Assembly (NCBI GenBank): GCA_031272565.1
Contig: JAISTN010000382.1
Span: 1 to 7,607 of the forward strand
DNA from: Bifidobacteriaceae bacterium
Lineage (GTDB): Bacteria; Actinomycetota; Actinomycetes; Actinomycetales; WQXJ01
Reading direction: 5' to 3'
DNA: 7,607 nucleotides
Shown here one piece after another: positions 1 through 7,124 of this stretch (its first letter is position 1; each line of letters starts with the position of its first letter). The position numbers and the translations under genes are program-made. The notes under the pieces are model-generated. The model made no database searches. It was not told the origin of the DNA and saw only the letters and a program-made list of their open reading frames with translations.

Positions 1-195
1 AATGGGACGTTCCAGGCGCCGGTGCAGGTGGGTCGTGGTTGGACTGGGTTCACGTTGGCGGCGGGTGCGGATCTGAATGGTGATGCGTTGGCTGACATTG
101 TGGGCCGGAACAACACGAACTTGAACTTGTACTACTACCAGTCGAGGGGTGGTGGCCAGTTTGCTGGTTCGAAGGTGATGGCTACTGGTTGGTGA
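1..195 (+). CDS. C-terminal fragment of FG-GAP/VCBS repeat protein (5' end outside window)
   Basis: The reading frame is open from the first base and ends in TGA at 193-195, giving 64 residues of a protein whose start lies outside the window. Residues 24-32 read ADLNGDALAD, the calcium-binding loop (DxNxDxxxD) of FG-GAP/VCBS beta-propeller blades, followed by IVGRNN and a LYYY strand; the end, KVMATGW, looks like the start of another blade cut by the stop. Such repeats usually sit at the C-terminus of secreted or surface proteins, often with hydrolase or peptidase domains upstream, but that part is not visible. The fragment is about 58% GC, uses GGT for most glycines and has no A-ending codons, so its base use differs from the genes that follow. 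It converges on the minus-strand operon with only 24 bp between the two stops. The fold assignment is fairly sure; the function of the whole protein is unknown. Confidence 0.8.
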   Translation, partial: NGTFQAPVQVGRGWTGFTLAAGADLNGDALADIVGRNNTNLNLYYYQSRGGGQFAGSKVMATGW

Positions 196-219
196 TGTAG
201 TGGGTTCTTGAAGGGGGGT

Positions 220-888
220 TTAGCGGTCGCGGTGGACCAGGCGGCGGGAGGCCCAGCCCAGGGCCACCAAAGCCACGCCGCCGGCCGTCATGGCCAGCAG
301 GCCCAGGCCCTGCAGGGCGGTGCCGTCTGGGCCTTTGGCCAGTTCCAGCGCCCAAGCCGCTAGGCCCAGCGCGGCGGTCACCGCCAGCACCGTCAAGTCA
401 CGCAGCGCCACCCGGGCGAAGGCCCGCCAGTGGACCCAGGTGGCCAGTCCGCAGCGCGCCGCCCACCAGACCAGGCGCCACAGGACGTACTCCACCAGCA
501 CCAGCCACAGGGCCTGGGGCAGCCCCAACGCGACCACACCAATCGCCAACGGCGGGGTGGCCGCCAAGGTCAGCAGGCCCAGGGGTAGTTCCCGGCTGGG
601 AGTCGAAAGGGACGGCCCCCGGCCGGGCGCCAACGCCACCAGCAGGGTGTGCGCCGCGCCCCACACGGCCATCAAGGGCCAAAACACCATGGGGCTGTCC
701 GCCACCGGCCAGGCCGCCCACCCCAAGGCGAAGCCAAACAGGTAGGCCGCCGCCGTCCAGGCCGGGGCCGCCACCCGGAAAAGCCAGCCCGGCAGCCAGG
801 GCCCCGGGCCCAGATCCAGCTTGGGCAGCGGTGACTCGCGGTATTGCCGCATCAACCCCGCCTGGGTCTCCCTGGCTTTCACTTTCAC
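220..888 (-). CDS. Six-TM membrane protein of unknown family, last gene of the MoxR operon
   Basis: This 222-residue protein is not one I recognise by name. About six hydrophobic segments are visible, near residues 37-60, 66-87, 101-123, 125-146, 161-183 and 191-212, after a charged, proline-containing N-terminus and before a basic tail (RRLVHRDR), so it should be an integral membrane protein. I chose the GTG at 886-888 because it overlaps the DUF58 stop as GTGA, matching the tight packing of the operon; the frame stays open upstream to an ATG at 1014, but that would overlap DUF58 by 130 bp. No strong Shine-Dalgarno precedes it, only a G-rich stretch, so translational coupling to DUF58 is likely. 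Its place at the end of a MoxR-DUF58 operon suggests a membrane partner or substrate of that system. In other actinobacteria this slot often holds a transglutaminase-like or other multi-TM protein; no transglutaminase Cys-His-Asp signature is evident here. Confidence 0.8.
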   Translation of the reverse strand: MKVKARETQAGLMRQYRESPLPKLDLGPGPWLPGWLFRVAAPAWTAAAYLFGFALGWAAWPVADSPMVFWPLMAVWGAAHTLLVALAPGRGPSLSTPSRELPLGLLTLAATPPLAIGVVALGLPQALWLVLVEYVLWRLVWWAARCGLATWVHWRAFARVALRDLTVLAVTAALGLAAWALELAKGPDGTALQGLGLLAMTAGGVALVALGWASRRLVHRDR

Positions 889-2339
889 CGGATCCCACCG
901 CCTTTGATGGAGGTCATTGGCCGCCCGCGGGCGGCGGCCCGGGCCGCCGCCGCCAACTGCCGGCTCATGTCGGCCTGGCGGGTGCCCTTGGGCGGTGGTC
1001 CGACCCAGAACCAACTGGCCAGGCGATCGACATCGAGCACTGCGGCCACGCGCACCACCGGCACGCCGTGAGCCATCAACGCCGCGGCCCGGTCATGCCG
1101 TTCCAGCCGCAGCATCCGCCAGGCCAGGCGCAGGCTTAGCTCGCCCATCGGCCGGATGCCCGGCAGGGTGTCGACCACCACCACCCGGTGGCCGCCCTCC
1201 AACCAGGCCCGGACCAGGCGCAGCGATTCGTCATCGGCCAAGGTGGTGAACAGGTAGACGATGGCGCCCGCGGCCACCTGTGGTGGCCGGATGCGCGGCT
1301 GGGCCTCTCCGGCCGGCCCGCCCAGTCCCAACGCTTGCGGCTTGACGCCCTCCCAGATGTTGGAGCTGACCGGTTTTTCGCCGGCCGGGGCGGCCAGCGC
1401 CAACGAGTGCAACAGGCGGCGCAGGTGGCGCCGCCCGGCCGCCGGCGGCAATGAACGGCGCCGCCGGCCCAGGTCCTCAAACCCCACCCGGTCGCCGGCC
1501 TCGATCAATGCCGTCGCCACCGACGCGGCGGCGTGGCGGGCCAGGTCCAACGAAGTGGCATCGCGGGCGCTGACATCATTGTGGCCGCTCCAGGTGTGGG
1601 AATCTGGCCCCAAATTGTCACGCGAATCGATCACCAAGACGGCCACGGCTTCCGATGACGCCAGCGTGCGCCGGCCGTATAGCGTCTCCAAACCGGGCTC
1701 CAAGCCGCCGCGCTTGGCGGTGGTGCGCCAGTCGATCCGCCGGGCGCCGGGGCCATGCGGGGCGATGTCGTGCAACTCCAGGCCTTCACCCCGGCGGGTG
1801 GAACGCCGCGGTCCCGTCAGGCCGCGCAAGGCGGCCGGTACCGGTACCGCCTCCAGCGTCCGGGCCTGGGGCAGCGTCAGCCACTGCGGCCCTTCCACCT
1901 GGTCTGGCGCCTGGGTCAGCAACCCGAACGGGCCCAGGCCGGCAAAGTCGGCCTGCAGGGAAGGCTGCAAGCCGGTCCGGACCGACCGGTACTCCACCTG
2001 CAACGCCTGGCCCGGCGTCACCCAGACCTCGGTCAGCCGGTGGCCGGGGGCGGCCAGGCGCAGGCGCACCAGGTCGACGCCCGGCGTGGTTCCCGGCTCC
2101 AACCGGGCCGTGACCCGGCCGGCCGGCTGCCCCGCCCCCGCCGGGTTGGTTTCCACCGCCAGGTCCAAGGTGAGCCGATCAGCGGACGGCCAGGCCAGGG
2201 CCCAGCCAAAGGCCACCAAGATGGGTACCCCAACGAGGCCCAGACCGGGCTGGCCCAACAGCAGCCCGGCCCCCAGGAAGGCCAAGCCGAAGGCCCCCCG
2301 CGCCAAGCCGTAACGGTCCCAGCCGGATTGTCCTGCCAT
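885..2339 (-). CDS. DUF58 domain protein (MoxR partner) with degenerate MIDAS motif
   Basis: This is a 484-residue DUF58 protein, the usual partner of MoxR ATPases. Two N-terminal membrane segments lie near residues 16-34 and 35-50, followed by a beta-rich region and the DUF58 core. The family signature is seen as ARRIDWRTTAKRGGL at about residues 199-213, and GDRVGFEDLGRRRRSLPP further on corresponds to the part of the vWA-like fold that normally reads GDRVGLxxFG. The strand that normally carries DxSxS reads VIDSRDN (Asp238 to Asn242), so the two serines of the MIDAS metal site are Arg and Asn. The start at 2337-2339 follows the MoxR stop by 13 bp and puts the first membrane segment at the usual distance from the N-terminus; an ATG at 2361-2363 in the same frame would add eight residues and overlap MoxR by 11 bp. 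Neither start has a clear Shine-Dalgarno. It overlaps the next gene by GTGA. Members of this group are thought to act at the membrane with MoxR in assembling or maturing other proteins; the exact job here is unknown. Confidence 0.9.
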   Translation of the reverse strand: MAGQSGWDRYGLARGAFGLAFLGAGLLLGQPGLGLVGVPILVAFGWALAWPSADRLTLDLAVETNPAGAGQPAGRVTARLEPGTTPGVDLVRLRLAAPGHRLTEVWVTPGQALQVEYRSVRTGLQPSLQADFAGLGPFGLLTQAPDQVEGPQWLTLPQARTLEAVPVPAALRGLTGPRRSTRRGEGLELHDIAPHGPGARRIDWRTTAKRGGLEPGLETLYGRRTLASSEAVAVLVIDSRDNLGPDSHTWSGHNDVSARDATSLDLARHAAASVATALIEAGDRVGFEDLGRRRRSLPPAAGRRHLRRLLHSLALAAPAGEKPVSSNIWEGVKPQALGLGGPAGEAQPRIRPPQVAAGAIVYLFTTLADDESLRLVRAWLEGGHRVVVVDTLPGIRPMGELSLRLAWRMLRLERHDRAAALMAHGVPVVRVAAVLDVDRLASWFWVGPPPKGTRQADMSRQLAAAARAAARGRPMTSIKGGGIR

Positions 2340-2352
2340 TGTCAACCGGCCG

Positions 2353-3408
2353 TCACAGGGCATCAGGCCCGGTGTAGTGGTCGAATGCGGCTGGGATTGC
2401 CTTGGCCGGGCGGACCGTGGGTGGGCCCGGTACCCGCTCCAACAGGCCGGCGATCAGGTTTTCTGGTTTCATGTCGTTGGCCCAAGCCGTGGGGGTCAGT
2501 ACCACCCGGTGAGCCAGCACTGGCACTGCCACCTGCTTGACGTCCTCCGGCAGCACGTAGTCGCGGCCGTCCAGCACGGCCACCGCCCGGGCCATCAGCA
2601 GCAGGTTCTGCGAGCCGCGTGGCGAGGCCCCCACCTCCAGGTGCGGGTGGTCCCGGGTGGCAGCGGCCAGGTCGACGCAATAGCCCACCACGCCCGGGTC
2701 CACGTCCACCGCCTCGACGCCGGCCTGCATGGCCAACAGCGTGGCCGCCTCGGTGACGCGCCGCACCGGTGCCGCCTCCTGGCGCCGGGCAACGCGCCGT
2801 AGCACGATCTTGACCTCCCCATCGTGCGTTGGGTAGCCGGCCGCCAACCGGACCATGAAGCGGTCCAATTGGGCCTCCGGCAGCGGGTAGGTGCCCTCGT
2901 ATTCGACCGGGTTGGAGGTCGCCATGACGTGGAACGGTGCCGGCAACGGCCGGGTGACGCCGTCGACCGAGACCTGCCGTTCCGCCATCGCCTCCAGCAA
3001 GGCGGACTGGGTCTTGGGGGCGGTTCGGTTGATTTCATCCGCCAGCAGCAGGCCGGTGAAGACCGGCCCGGGCCGGAACTCGAACTGGCGGGTCTGTGGG
3101 TTGTAGACGGCCGAACCGGTAATGTCGCCCGGCAGCAGGTCCGGCGTGCACTGGACCCGGGCGAAATCTACCCCTAGGGAGCTGGCCAGCGAGCGGGCAG
3201 CCAGGGTCTTACCCACGCCCGGAACATCCTCGAACAGGATGTGGCCGCCGGCCAGAATGGTGGCCAGGGCCAGGGTGAGGGTCTCATCCATGCCCACCAC
3301 GGCGGTGCGGACCTCATCCAGTACCTGGCGGCCCAGTTCTGCCACCTTGGGTACGGCCAAGGGCGCGGGCTGGCCGGAGGCCGGTTCGGGGTGGCCGATG
3401 TCGCTCAC
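2353..3408 (-). CDS. MoxR-family AAA+ ATPase
   Basis: This is a 351-residue MoxR-type AAA+ ATPase. Walker A reads DVPGVGKT (about residues 61-68), Walker B LLLADEIN (ending near 127), sensor 1 ATSNPVEYEGTYPLPEAQ (starting near 163, with the P-E-A-Q-L-D-R-F run typical of MoxR), and sensor 2 GASPRGSQNL (near 260-269). All expected ATPase residues are present, and a C-terminal lid domain completes the fold. MoxR proteins are chaperone-like ATPases that remodel or load partner proteins, classically vWA-type proteins; here the adjacent DUF58 protein is the likely partner. I chose the GTG at 3406-3408 because AGAGGA lies about 8 bases upstream. A GTG at 3412-3414 would give a GTGA overlap with the previous gene, but it leaves only about 2 bases to the same Shine-Dalgarno. 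The frame is open to an ATG at 3489 that would overlap the upstream gene by 79 bp, which is unlikely. Confidence 0.95.
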   Translation of the reverse strand: MSDIGHPEPASGQPAPLAVPKVAELGRQVLDEVRTAVVGMDETLTLALATILAGGHILFEDVPGVGKTLAARSLASSLGVDFARVQCTPDLLPGDITGSAVYNPQTRQFEFRPGPVFTGLLLADEINRTAPKTQSALLEAMAERQVSVDGVTRPLPAPFHVMATSNPVEYEGTYPLPEAQLDRFMVRLAAGYPTHDGEVKIVLRRVARRQEAAPVRRVTEAATLLAMQAGVEAVDVDPGVVGYCVDLAAATRDHPHLEVGASPRGSQNLLLMARAVAVLDGRDYVLPEDVKQVAVPVLAHRVVLTPTAWANDMKPENLIAGLLERVPGPPTVRPAKAIPAAFDHYTGPDAL

Positions 3409-3410
3409 TG

Positions 3411-3884
3411 TCACTTTCCTCTTTCTAGTTGGTTCAGCCAGCCGATGAGGCGGTCGCCATCCACCGGCCGCCGGCCGGTCAGGCCCCACACCATGTCACG
3501 GCCCAAGATGACTTCCGCCCTGGCCAAGGCGCGGGGTTGGTGGGCCGCCACGTCCTCCCAGGCCACGTCAAACGGGGCCAGGCGGGCGGCGGCGATCTGC
3601 CGCATGCGGCGCAGGCCCAGCGCGCCCACCGTGCCGTCCTGGTGCATCATCCCCCAGCTCGGGTCGGTGAAATCTAGGCTCATGCCTTGACGCCACTTTG
3701 GCTTGGCCTGCGGCCAGGGGGTGGGCTTGGGGATGGACTTGATCTGGGCGCACACCGTAGCGGTTGCCACGACCGCCAGCACCACGATGCACTGGCCCAG
3801 GGACAGTCCCAGAACTAGTTTGGCCAGGATGGCCAGACCCAGGCCAGCCGCCAGGCCGCTGATGGTGCCGGACCGGGACCTCAT
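3411..3884 (-). CDS. Small two-TM protein of unknown family in the MoxR operon
   Basis: I do not recognise this 157-residue protein. It has two hydrophobic segments near residues 8-27 and 30-46, a proline-rich linker (KPTPWPQAKPKW, about 53-64), and a soluble C-terminal half of about 90 residues with several Trp and Arg residues. The hydrophobic N-terminus and polar tail suggest a membrane-anchored protein with its tail in the cytoplasm, but topology is inferred. The ATG at 3882-3884 overlaps the stop of the DUF4129 gene as ATGA, and AAGGGGGT lies about 8 bases upstream, so the start is well supported. In many actinobacterial MoxR operons this slot, between DUF4129 and MoxR, holds a larger DUF4350 protein of roughly 400 residues. 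This one is much shorter and shows no obvious match to it, so it may be a reduced form or an unrelated protein. Confidence 0.8.
   Translation of the reverse strand: MRSRSGTISGLAAGLGLAILAKLVLGLSLGQCIVVLAVVATATVCAQIKSIPKPTPWPQAKPKWRQGMSLDFTDPSWGMMHQDGTVGALGLRRMRQIAAARLAPFDVAWEDVAAHQPRALARAEVILGRDMVWGLTGRRPVDGDRLIGWLNQLERGK
3416..3421 (-). promoter_or_regulatory. Ribosome binding site deciding the MoxR start
   Basis: On the minus strand the bases just before the MoxR gene read AGAAAGAGGAAAGTGACAG, with AGAGGA as the Shine-Dalgarno core. Two in-frame GTG codons follow six bases apart. The second (3406-3408) has standard spacing, while the first overlaps the upstream stop but is too close to the core. 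The site lies inside the last codons of the upstream gene. Confidence 0.5.
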
Positions 3885-4600
3885 GCTTTGACCCCCTGCA
3901 AGGCGTGGATGATGGCGCGCAGGTGGGTGGCCGCCTGGGCGCAGTCGGCGTCGGCGACCGGCCTGGAGGAGAACCTGGCCTGGTGGTACATCGCACACAA
4001 GGCCGCGGTGGCCGCCGGTGGGGCTGGGGTGGCGCCCAGCAGTGCGACCGTGAACTCGGTTGGCGTCTGGGCTGGGTCACGGGGGACACCTTGGCGTAGG
4101 GCGGCCTCCTCCAGGGCGACCCAGGCCGCTACCACGCCGTCGCGGGGCGTGGCCGCCTGGTCCAGCGCGCGCAGGGCCAGTTCGACGGCATCGGCCACCT
4201 GGTCCAGGTCCAGGTCGATGGTGCCGGCCGGGGCGTTGACGCCGATGGCCGGTGAGTCGTTGCGCGGCCTCCGTTCGCGGCCTTGCCGGGCGCTCTCCCA
4301 CATGCCCCGGATCTTGTTGAACCACCAGGTCCTCAGCCAAAGCGTGATCGCGGCCAGCAGCAGATATATCAGGCCGAGCAGAATGCGCTTGACCCACGGG
4401 GAGATTTCGACCACGGAACTACCAATCAGGCCGGACGGCTCCACCGCTGCCGGGCCCTGGTTGCCAAGGGTGGGAAGCGTTACGTCCATGTCCCATTCCC
4501 GGGCCTGAAACGGCATCCGGATGACGGACCCGGCCAGCACCAGCAGGCAGAGGACGCCAGCCCCGCCGATGGCGAGTGCGCTCTGGCCGCGTCTGCCCAT
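3881..4600 (-). CDS. Two-TM protein with C-terminal DUF4129-like domain, first gene of the MoxR operon
   Basis: This 239-residue protein has a signal-anchor-like segment near residues 7-27, a predicted extracellular stretch of about 40 residues, a second membrane segment near 69-90, and a soluble C-terminal domain from about 130 to 235. That domain shows the pattern of DUF4129: a W-x-x-L-E-E helix (AAWVALEEAALRQG, about 158-171), then a TPTEFTVALL helix (179-188), then LCAMYHQARFSS (201-212). DUF4129 is the domain found either alone or at the C-terminus of transglutaminase-like TgpA proteins in MoxR-DUF58 operons, usually facing the cytoplasm. Here it stands alone. The ATG at 4598-4600 is preceded by TAGGG at good spacing. 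It is the first gene of the five-gene operon, and I see no convincing promoter in the 65 bp between its start and the repeat element upstream, so transcription may begin inside or beyond that element. Confidence 0.8.
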   Translation of the reverse strand: MGRRGQSALAIGGAGVLCLLVLAGSVIRMPFQAREWDMDVTLPTLGNQGPAAVEPSGLIGSSVVEISPWVKRILLGLIYLLLAAITLWLRTWWFNKIRGMWESARQGRERRPRNDSPAIGVNAPAGTIDLDLDQVADAVELALRALDQAATPRDGVVAAWVALEEAALRQGVPRDPAQTPTEFTVALLGATPAPPAATAALCAMYHQARFSSRPVADADCAQAATHLRAIIHALQGVKA

Positions 4601-4665
4601 GTACCAACCCTACTGGCCACGGATTACCGCTGCCGGTGCCCAGCACCTCCACCGGCCCGGAGGTC

Positions 4666-4702
4666 AGGTGGCCACCTGGGACCTGGACCCGGGTGGCCAA
4701 CC
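4666..4702. repeat. 37-bp near-palindromic repeat, copy 1
   Basis: This 37-base stretch is identical, base for base, to 4818-4854. It begins AGGTGGCCACCTGGGACC and ends CCCGGGTGGCCAACC. The inner 31 bases (TGGCCACC to GGTGGCCA) form an imperfect palindrome with only a few mismatches, so single-stranded DNA or RNA could fold to a strong hairpin. It lies about 65 bp upstream of the DUF4129 start. Confidence 0.85.
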
Positions 4703-4718
4703 CCGGGCCCGAGGGACC

Positions 4719-4811
4719 CACGAAGTCGTCACCCCGGACCCGTCCCCACCTGACGAACCCCACGGCAGCGGTCGCCAGGCGGGGACGGGTCCCGGGTGAC
4801 GAAAGCTCGTG
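4719..4811. repeat. Long inverted repeat between the two 37-bp copies
   Basis: The core arms are 23 bases each, 4728-4750 and 4778-4800, and match with two mismatches after reverse-complementing. The left arm starts GTCACCCCGGACCCGTCCCC and the right arm ends GACGGGTCCCGGGTGAC, with 27 bases of loop. The pairing extends outward with a small indel (CACGA and TCGTG flanks) to about 4719 and 4811. Together with the outer 37-bp copies, the whole stretch 4666-4854 is close to one nested palindrome centred near 4760-4764. No protein-coding content is supported here. Confidence 0.8.
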
Positions 4812-4817
4812 AACGGG

Positions 4818-4854
4818 AGGTGGCCACCTGGGACCTGGACCCGGGTGGCCAACC
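4818..4854. repeat. 37-bp near-palindromic repeat, copy 2; may act as terminator for GH36
   Basis: This is the second identical copy of the 37-bp unit. On the minus strand it starts 8 bases after the GH36 stop codon (4862-4864) and would form a GC-rich stem with TGGCCACC/GGTGGCCA arms. That position suits a transcription end for GH36, but no T-run follows, so classical intrinsic termination is not shown. Since the same unit occurs again upstream of the next gene, it may equally be a dispersed repeat family. Confidence 0.7.
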
Positions 4855-4861
4855 GCGCGTG

Positions 4862-7036
4862 TCAGGCGGACCAGCGCAGGCGGAAAACGCGGGCGGCTTC
4901 GCCCGCGCCCCTCAAGTCCAGCCGCAGGGCGCCCAGGGTGTGGTCCCAGTTGGCCGGCCAGGGCGGCAGGGTGCGGGGGAAGACCACGTCGACGCTGACC
5001 GGCCGGCCGGCCAGTTCCGGGAAGCTCACCGCCACGGGCACGTCGCCGCCAGGCGGCCCGGGGCGATGCCAGACGAACACCAGCGCCTCGCCATCCACCA
5101 CGGTGGCCAAGGCCACCACCGGGTCCTCCCAGCCGGGCAGGCCCAGCGGCCAGCGCGGGACAGCCCCCGCGTGATGCCCAATCACCTCTGGATACAGGTC
5201 TGCCGCCTGGCGCACCAAAGCTAGCTGGTCGGAGTTCAGTTGGTTCAGGTGCCCCGACAGGTACAGGCGCCCGGCCAGGCCGGTGACCAGGGTGAACGCC
5301 GTCTGCTCCAGGCTCCAACTGGGCTGAGGGTAGGCCCAGTTGCCGGCCTGTTCGGGCGCCATGGCGGCGGGCGCCGCCGCGGCGATCACCGGGTACAGCC
5401 GGTAGTCCATCTGGTCCGAGGTGGACTGCAAGTCATAGCGTGACAAGATCGCCTGGTCCATCCGCTGTGCGCCGGAGGAACAAGCCTCGAAGATCACCTC
5501 CGGGTACCGTGCGCGCAGCCGGTCGAACCACTCCAGGTGCGCCCGGGCGTGGTCCAGCAAGCCCGCCCCTGGTGTCAACGCACCCGCGTCGTCTGGCCCC
5601 AGGCCGGGTGTGACGTTGTAATCCCACTTGAAATAGGTGGCGCCGTACTCACCAATCAGCCGCGCGAACACCTGGTCCAGGTAGGACCGGGCGGCCGGCG
5701 CGCGCAGGTCCAGGAAGTAGCGGTCATGTTCCACAATCCGCTGCCCTAACCGGTGCATGAAGGCCTCTTCCGGCAGGCTGGCCGCCACCGGCGATTGGAC
5801 GCCAATCACCTCCGGTTCCACCCACAGCCCCGGCTTCAGGCCCCGCCGTTCGATGTAGGCCAGCACGCCCGTCAGGCCCAGGTCGCCAAACCGCACCGTT
5901 GACGGCTCCCAGGCACCCACCGACGGCCACCAGTCGCCGCCGTCGTCATACCAGCCGGCGTCGATGCAGAAGACTTGCGCGCCCACGGCGGCGGCCGCAT
6001 CGATCAGCGGCAGCAGTTTCTCCGTGGTTGGGTCGCCCATCAAGGCGTTCATGTAGTCGTTGAAGACCAGCGGCCGGGCGGAGTCGGCGGGCCAGGGGAC
6101 GTGGGACTGCCGCCGGTGCCGTGTCAGGTGGCCAAAGGCCGCGTCTAGGGCCTGGTTGCCGGGTGGGTGGCCGGGGCCGCCGATGCCGTCCGCCAAGCCG
6201 CCGTGACCCGCCGGCTCCGTCTGGGCGAACGCCACCGACACCGGCACGGTGGTGAAGCCTTGGCCGGGTGCCAGCTTGACCGCCCAGGCGTGGTCCAGGT
6301 CGGTGGGGCCGCTGAGGGCCAGCGAGTAGGCGCCCCCAGAACCTGCCTGGCTGTCGATTTCCCACAGCCAGGGCCCGTTGACCTCGATCTGCCAGACGAT
6401 CGCCCCACCTGGGCCAGCCAGCCCACCCAGCGGCAGGTGCCCGGTGCAGGACCAGGTCGAATGGCCGGCCACACTCCACGAACCGCGGCCGGCCTGGCCG
6501 TGGAGTTCCGGGTTGATGTCGGCCAGCCCGCCACGGCCTTCCAGCGGGGTGGAGTACCAGCGTGATTCGGCACACCATTCGTTGCGGGCAGCCCAGATGG
6601 CGGTGGCGGCCGGCGGGCCGATCAAGCCTTCGAAACCGCCCAGCACTAGCGAGGTGACGGCTTGGAGCACTACCGGCTCGGGGCCGTGGTTGACCAGGCT
6701 GGTGGTGGCCCGGTAGGCGGGTCCGCCGGCCTGCTCCAGGCGGGTGGTGACCTGCAGGCCGGTCACGGGATCATGCTGGTCGATCTCCAGCACCTGCCAG
6801 GCGCCGGCGGCCAACTGCCGGCTGCCCTGGTAGCGCAACCGGTCGCCGATGGCGCTGCGGGACAGCCGGGTCGAGGTGAGGCCGCGGCCGTGGCCTAGGG
6901 CCAGGATTTCGGCCAGGCGGGGGTGGAGGGACAAGTCGCCAGCGGGCAGGGGAACCAGGCTGAGGCTGACCGGCGCGGCTTCTCCCCAGGCCAGGTGAAG
7001 CGGCTGATCCGGGTGGCCCCAGGCGAGGGTGTTCAT
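4862..7036 (-). CDS. GH36 alpha-galactosidase
   Basis: This 724-residue protein fits glycoside hydrolase family 36 in length and layout: a large N-terminal beta domain (about 1-300), a central (beta/alpha)8 barrel (about 310-610) and a C-terminal beta domain. The nucleophile motif YFKWDYN puts the catalytic Asp at 472. The acid/base motif STSDQMD puts it at 541, about 70 residues later as is usual. Other barrel motifs are FNDYMN (325-330), CIDAGWY (357-363), GLWVEPEV (403-410) and CSSGAQRMD (519-527). All catalytic residues are present. It should hydrolyse terminal alpha-galactosides such as melibiose or raffinose; alpha-N-acetylgalactosaminidase activity also occurs in this family. There is no signal peptide, so it should act in the cytoplasm on imported sugars. 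I chose the ATG at 7034-7036 because AAGGAG precedes it, although only 2 bases away; an upstream in-frame ATG at 7138 would start upstream of the likely promoter -10 and adds an unlikely, family-atypical N-terminus. Confidence 0.93.
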   Translation of the reverse strand: MNTLAWGHPDQPLHLAWGEAAPVSLSLVPLPAGDLSLHPRLAEILALGHGRGLTSTRLSRSAIGDRLRYQGSRQLAAGAWQVLEIDQHDPVTGLQVTTRLEQAGGPAYRATTSLVNHGPEPVVLQAVTSLVLGGFEGLIGPPAATAIWAARNEWCAESRWYSTPLEGRGGLADINPELHGQAGRGSWSVAGHSTWSCTGHLPLGGLAGPGGAIVWQIEVNGPWLWEIDSQAGSGGAYSLALSGPTDLDHAWAVKLAPGQGFTTVPVSVAFAQTEPAGHGGLADGIGGPGHPPGNQALDAAFGHLTRHRRQSHVPWPADSARPLVFNDYMNALMGDPTTEKLLPLIDAAAAVGAQVFCIDAGWYDDGGDWWPSVGAWEPSTVRFGDLGLTGVLAYIERRGLKPGLWVEPEVIGVQSPVAASLPEEAFMHRLGQRIVEHDRYFLDLRAPAARSYLDQVFARLIGEYGATYFKWDYNVTPGLGPDDAGALTPGAGLLDHARAHLEWFDRLRARYPEVIFEACSSGAQRMDQAILSRYDLQSTSDQMDYRLYPVIAAAAPAAMAPEQAGNWAYPQPSWSLEQTAFTLVTGLAGRLYLSGHLNQLNSDQLALVRQAADLYPEVIGHHAGAVPRWPLGLPGWEDPVVALATVVDGEALVFVWHRPGPPGGDVPVAVSFPELAGRPVSVDVVFPRTLPPWPANWDHTLGALRLDLRGAGEAARVFRLRWSA

Positions 7037-7108
7037 GGCTCCTTCTTTGGTGCACGTGGCCGGTGGCTGGGGCTGGGGTCCCGGGAAGGGCCGCCCGAAA
7101 GTCACGAT

Positions 7109-7124
7109 TGCATAACGATTATCA
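7109..7124 (-). promoter_or_regulatory. Operator-like site over the GH36 -10 (LacI-type candidate)
   Basis: The minus strand reads TGATAATCGTTATGCA, with a central CG. It matches the site at 7284-7299 in 13 of 16 bases and fully covers the -10 hexamer of the GH36 promoter, so a bound protein would block transcription. CG-centred palindromes of about this size are typical of LacI-family repressors, which often control alpha-galactoside genes. The symmetry is imperfect (ATAA and TTAT arms), and no regulator gene is in the window. Confidence 0.45.

Noticed and set aside
196..219. Possible terminator between the convergent FG-GAP gene and MoxR operon
   Set aside because: The 24 bp hold a G-run but no inverted repeat that would form a stem.
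1261..2313. A 350-codon plus-strand open frame opposite the DUF58 gene
   Set aside because: It is antisense to a clear DUF58 gene; its protein is Arg/Pro/Ala/Ser-rich without any domain. Long antisense frames are expected in GC-rich DNA.
4664..4852. A 62-codon minus-strand frame within the repeat element, with similar ends (ATRVQVPGGHL)
   Set aside because: The similar ends are only the translation of the 37-bp DNA repeat; there is no ribosome binding site or other sign of coding.
4666..4854. CRISPR array
   Set aside because: There are only two repeat copies, 152 bp apart, with a structured inverted repeat between them instead of spacers of regular length, and no cas genes.
4419..5318. A 299-codon minus-strand frame spanning the end of GH36 and the intergenic repeats
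   Set aside because: It overlaps the conserved C-terminus of GH36 and the start of the DUF4129 gene in another frame, and reads as Gly/Pro/Arg-rich sequence with duplicated text caused by the DNA repeats.
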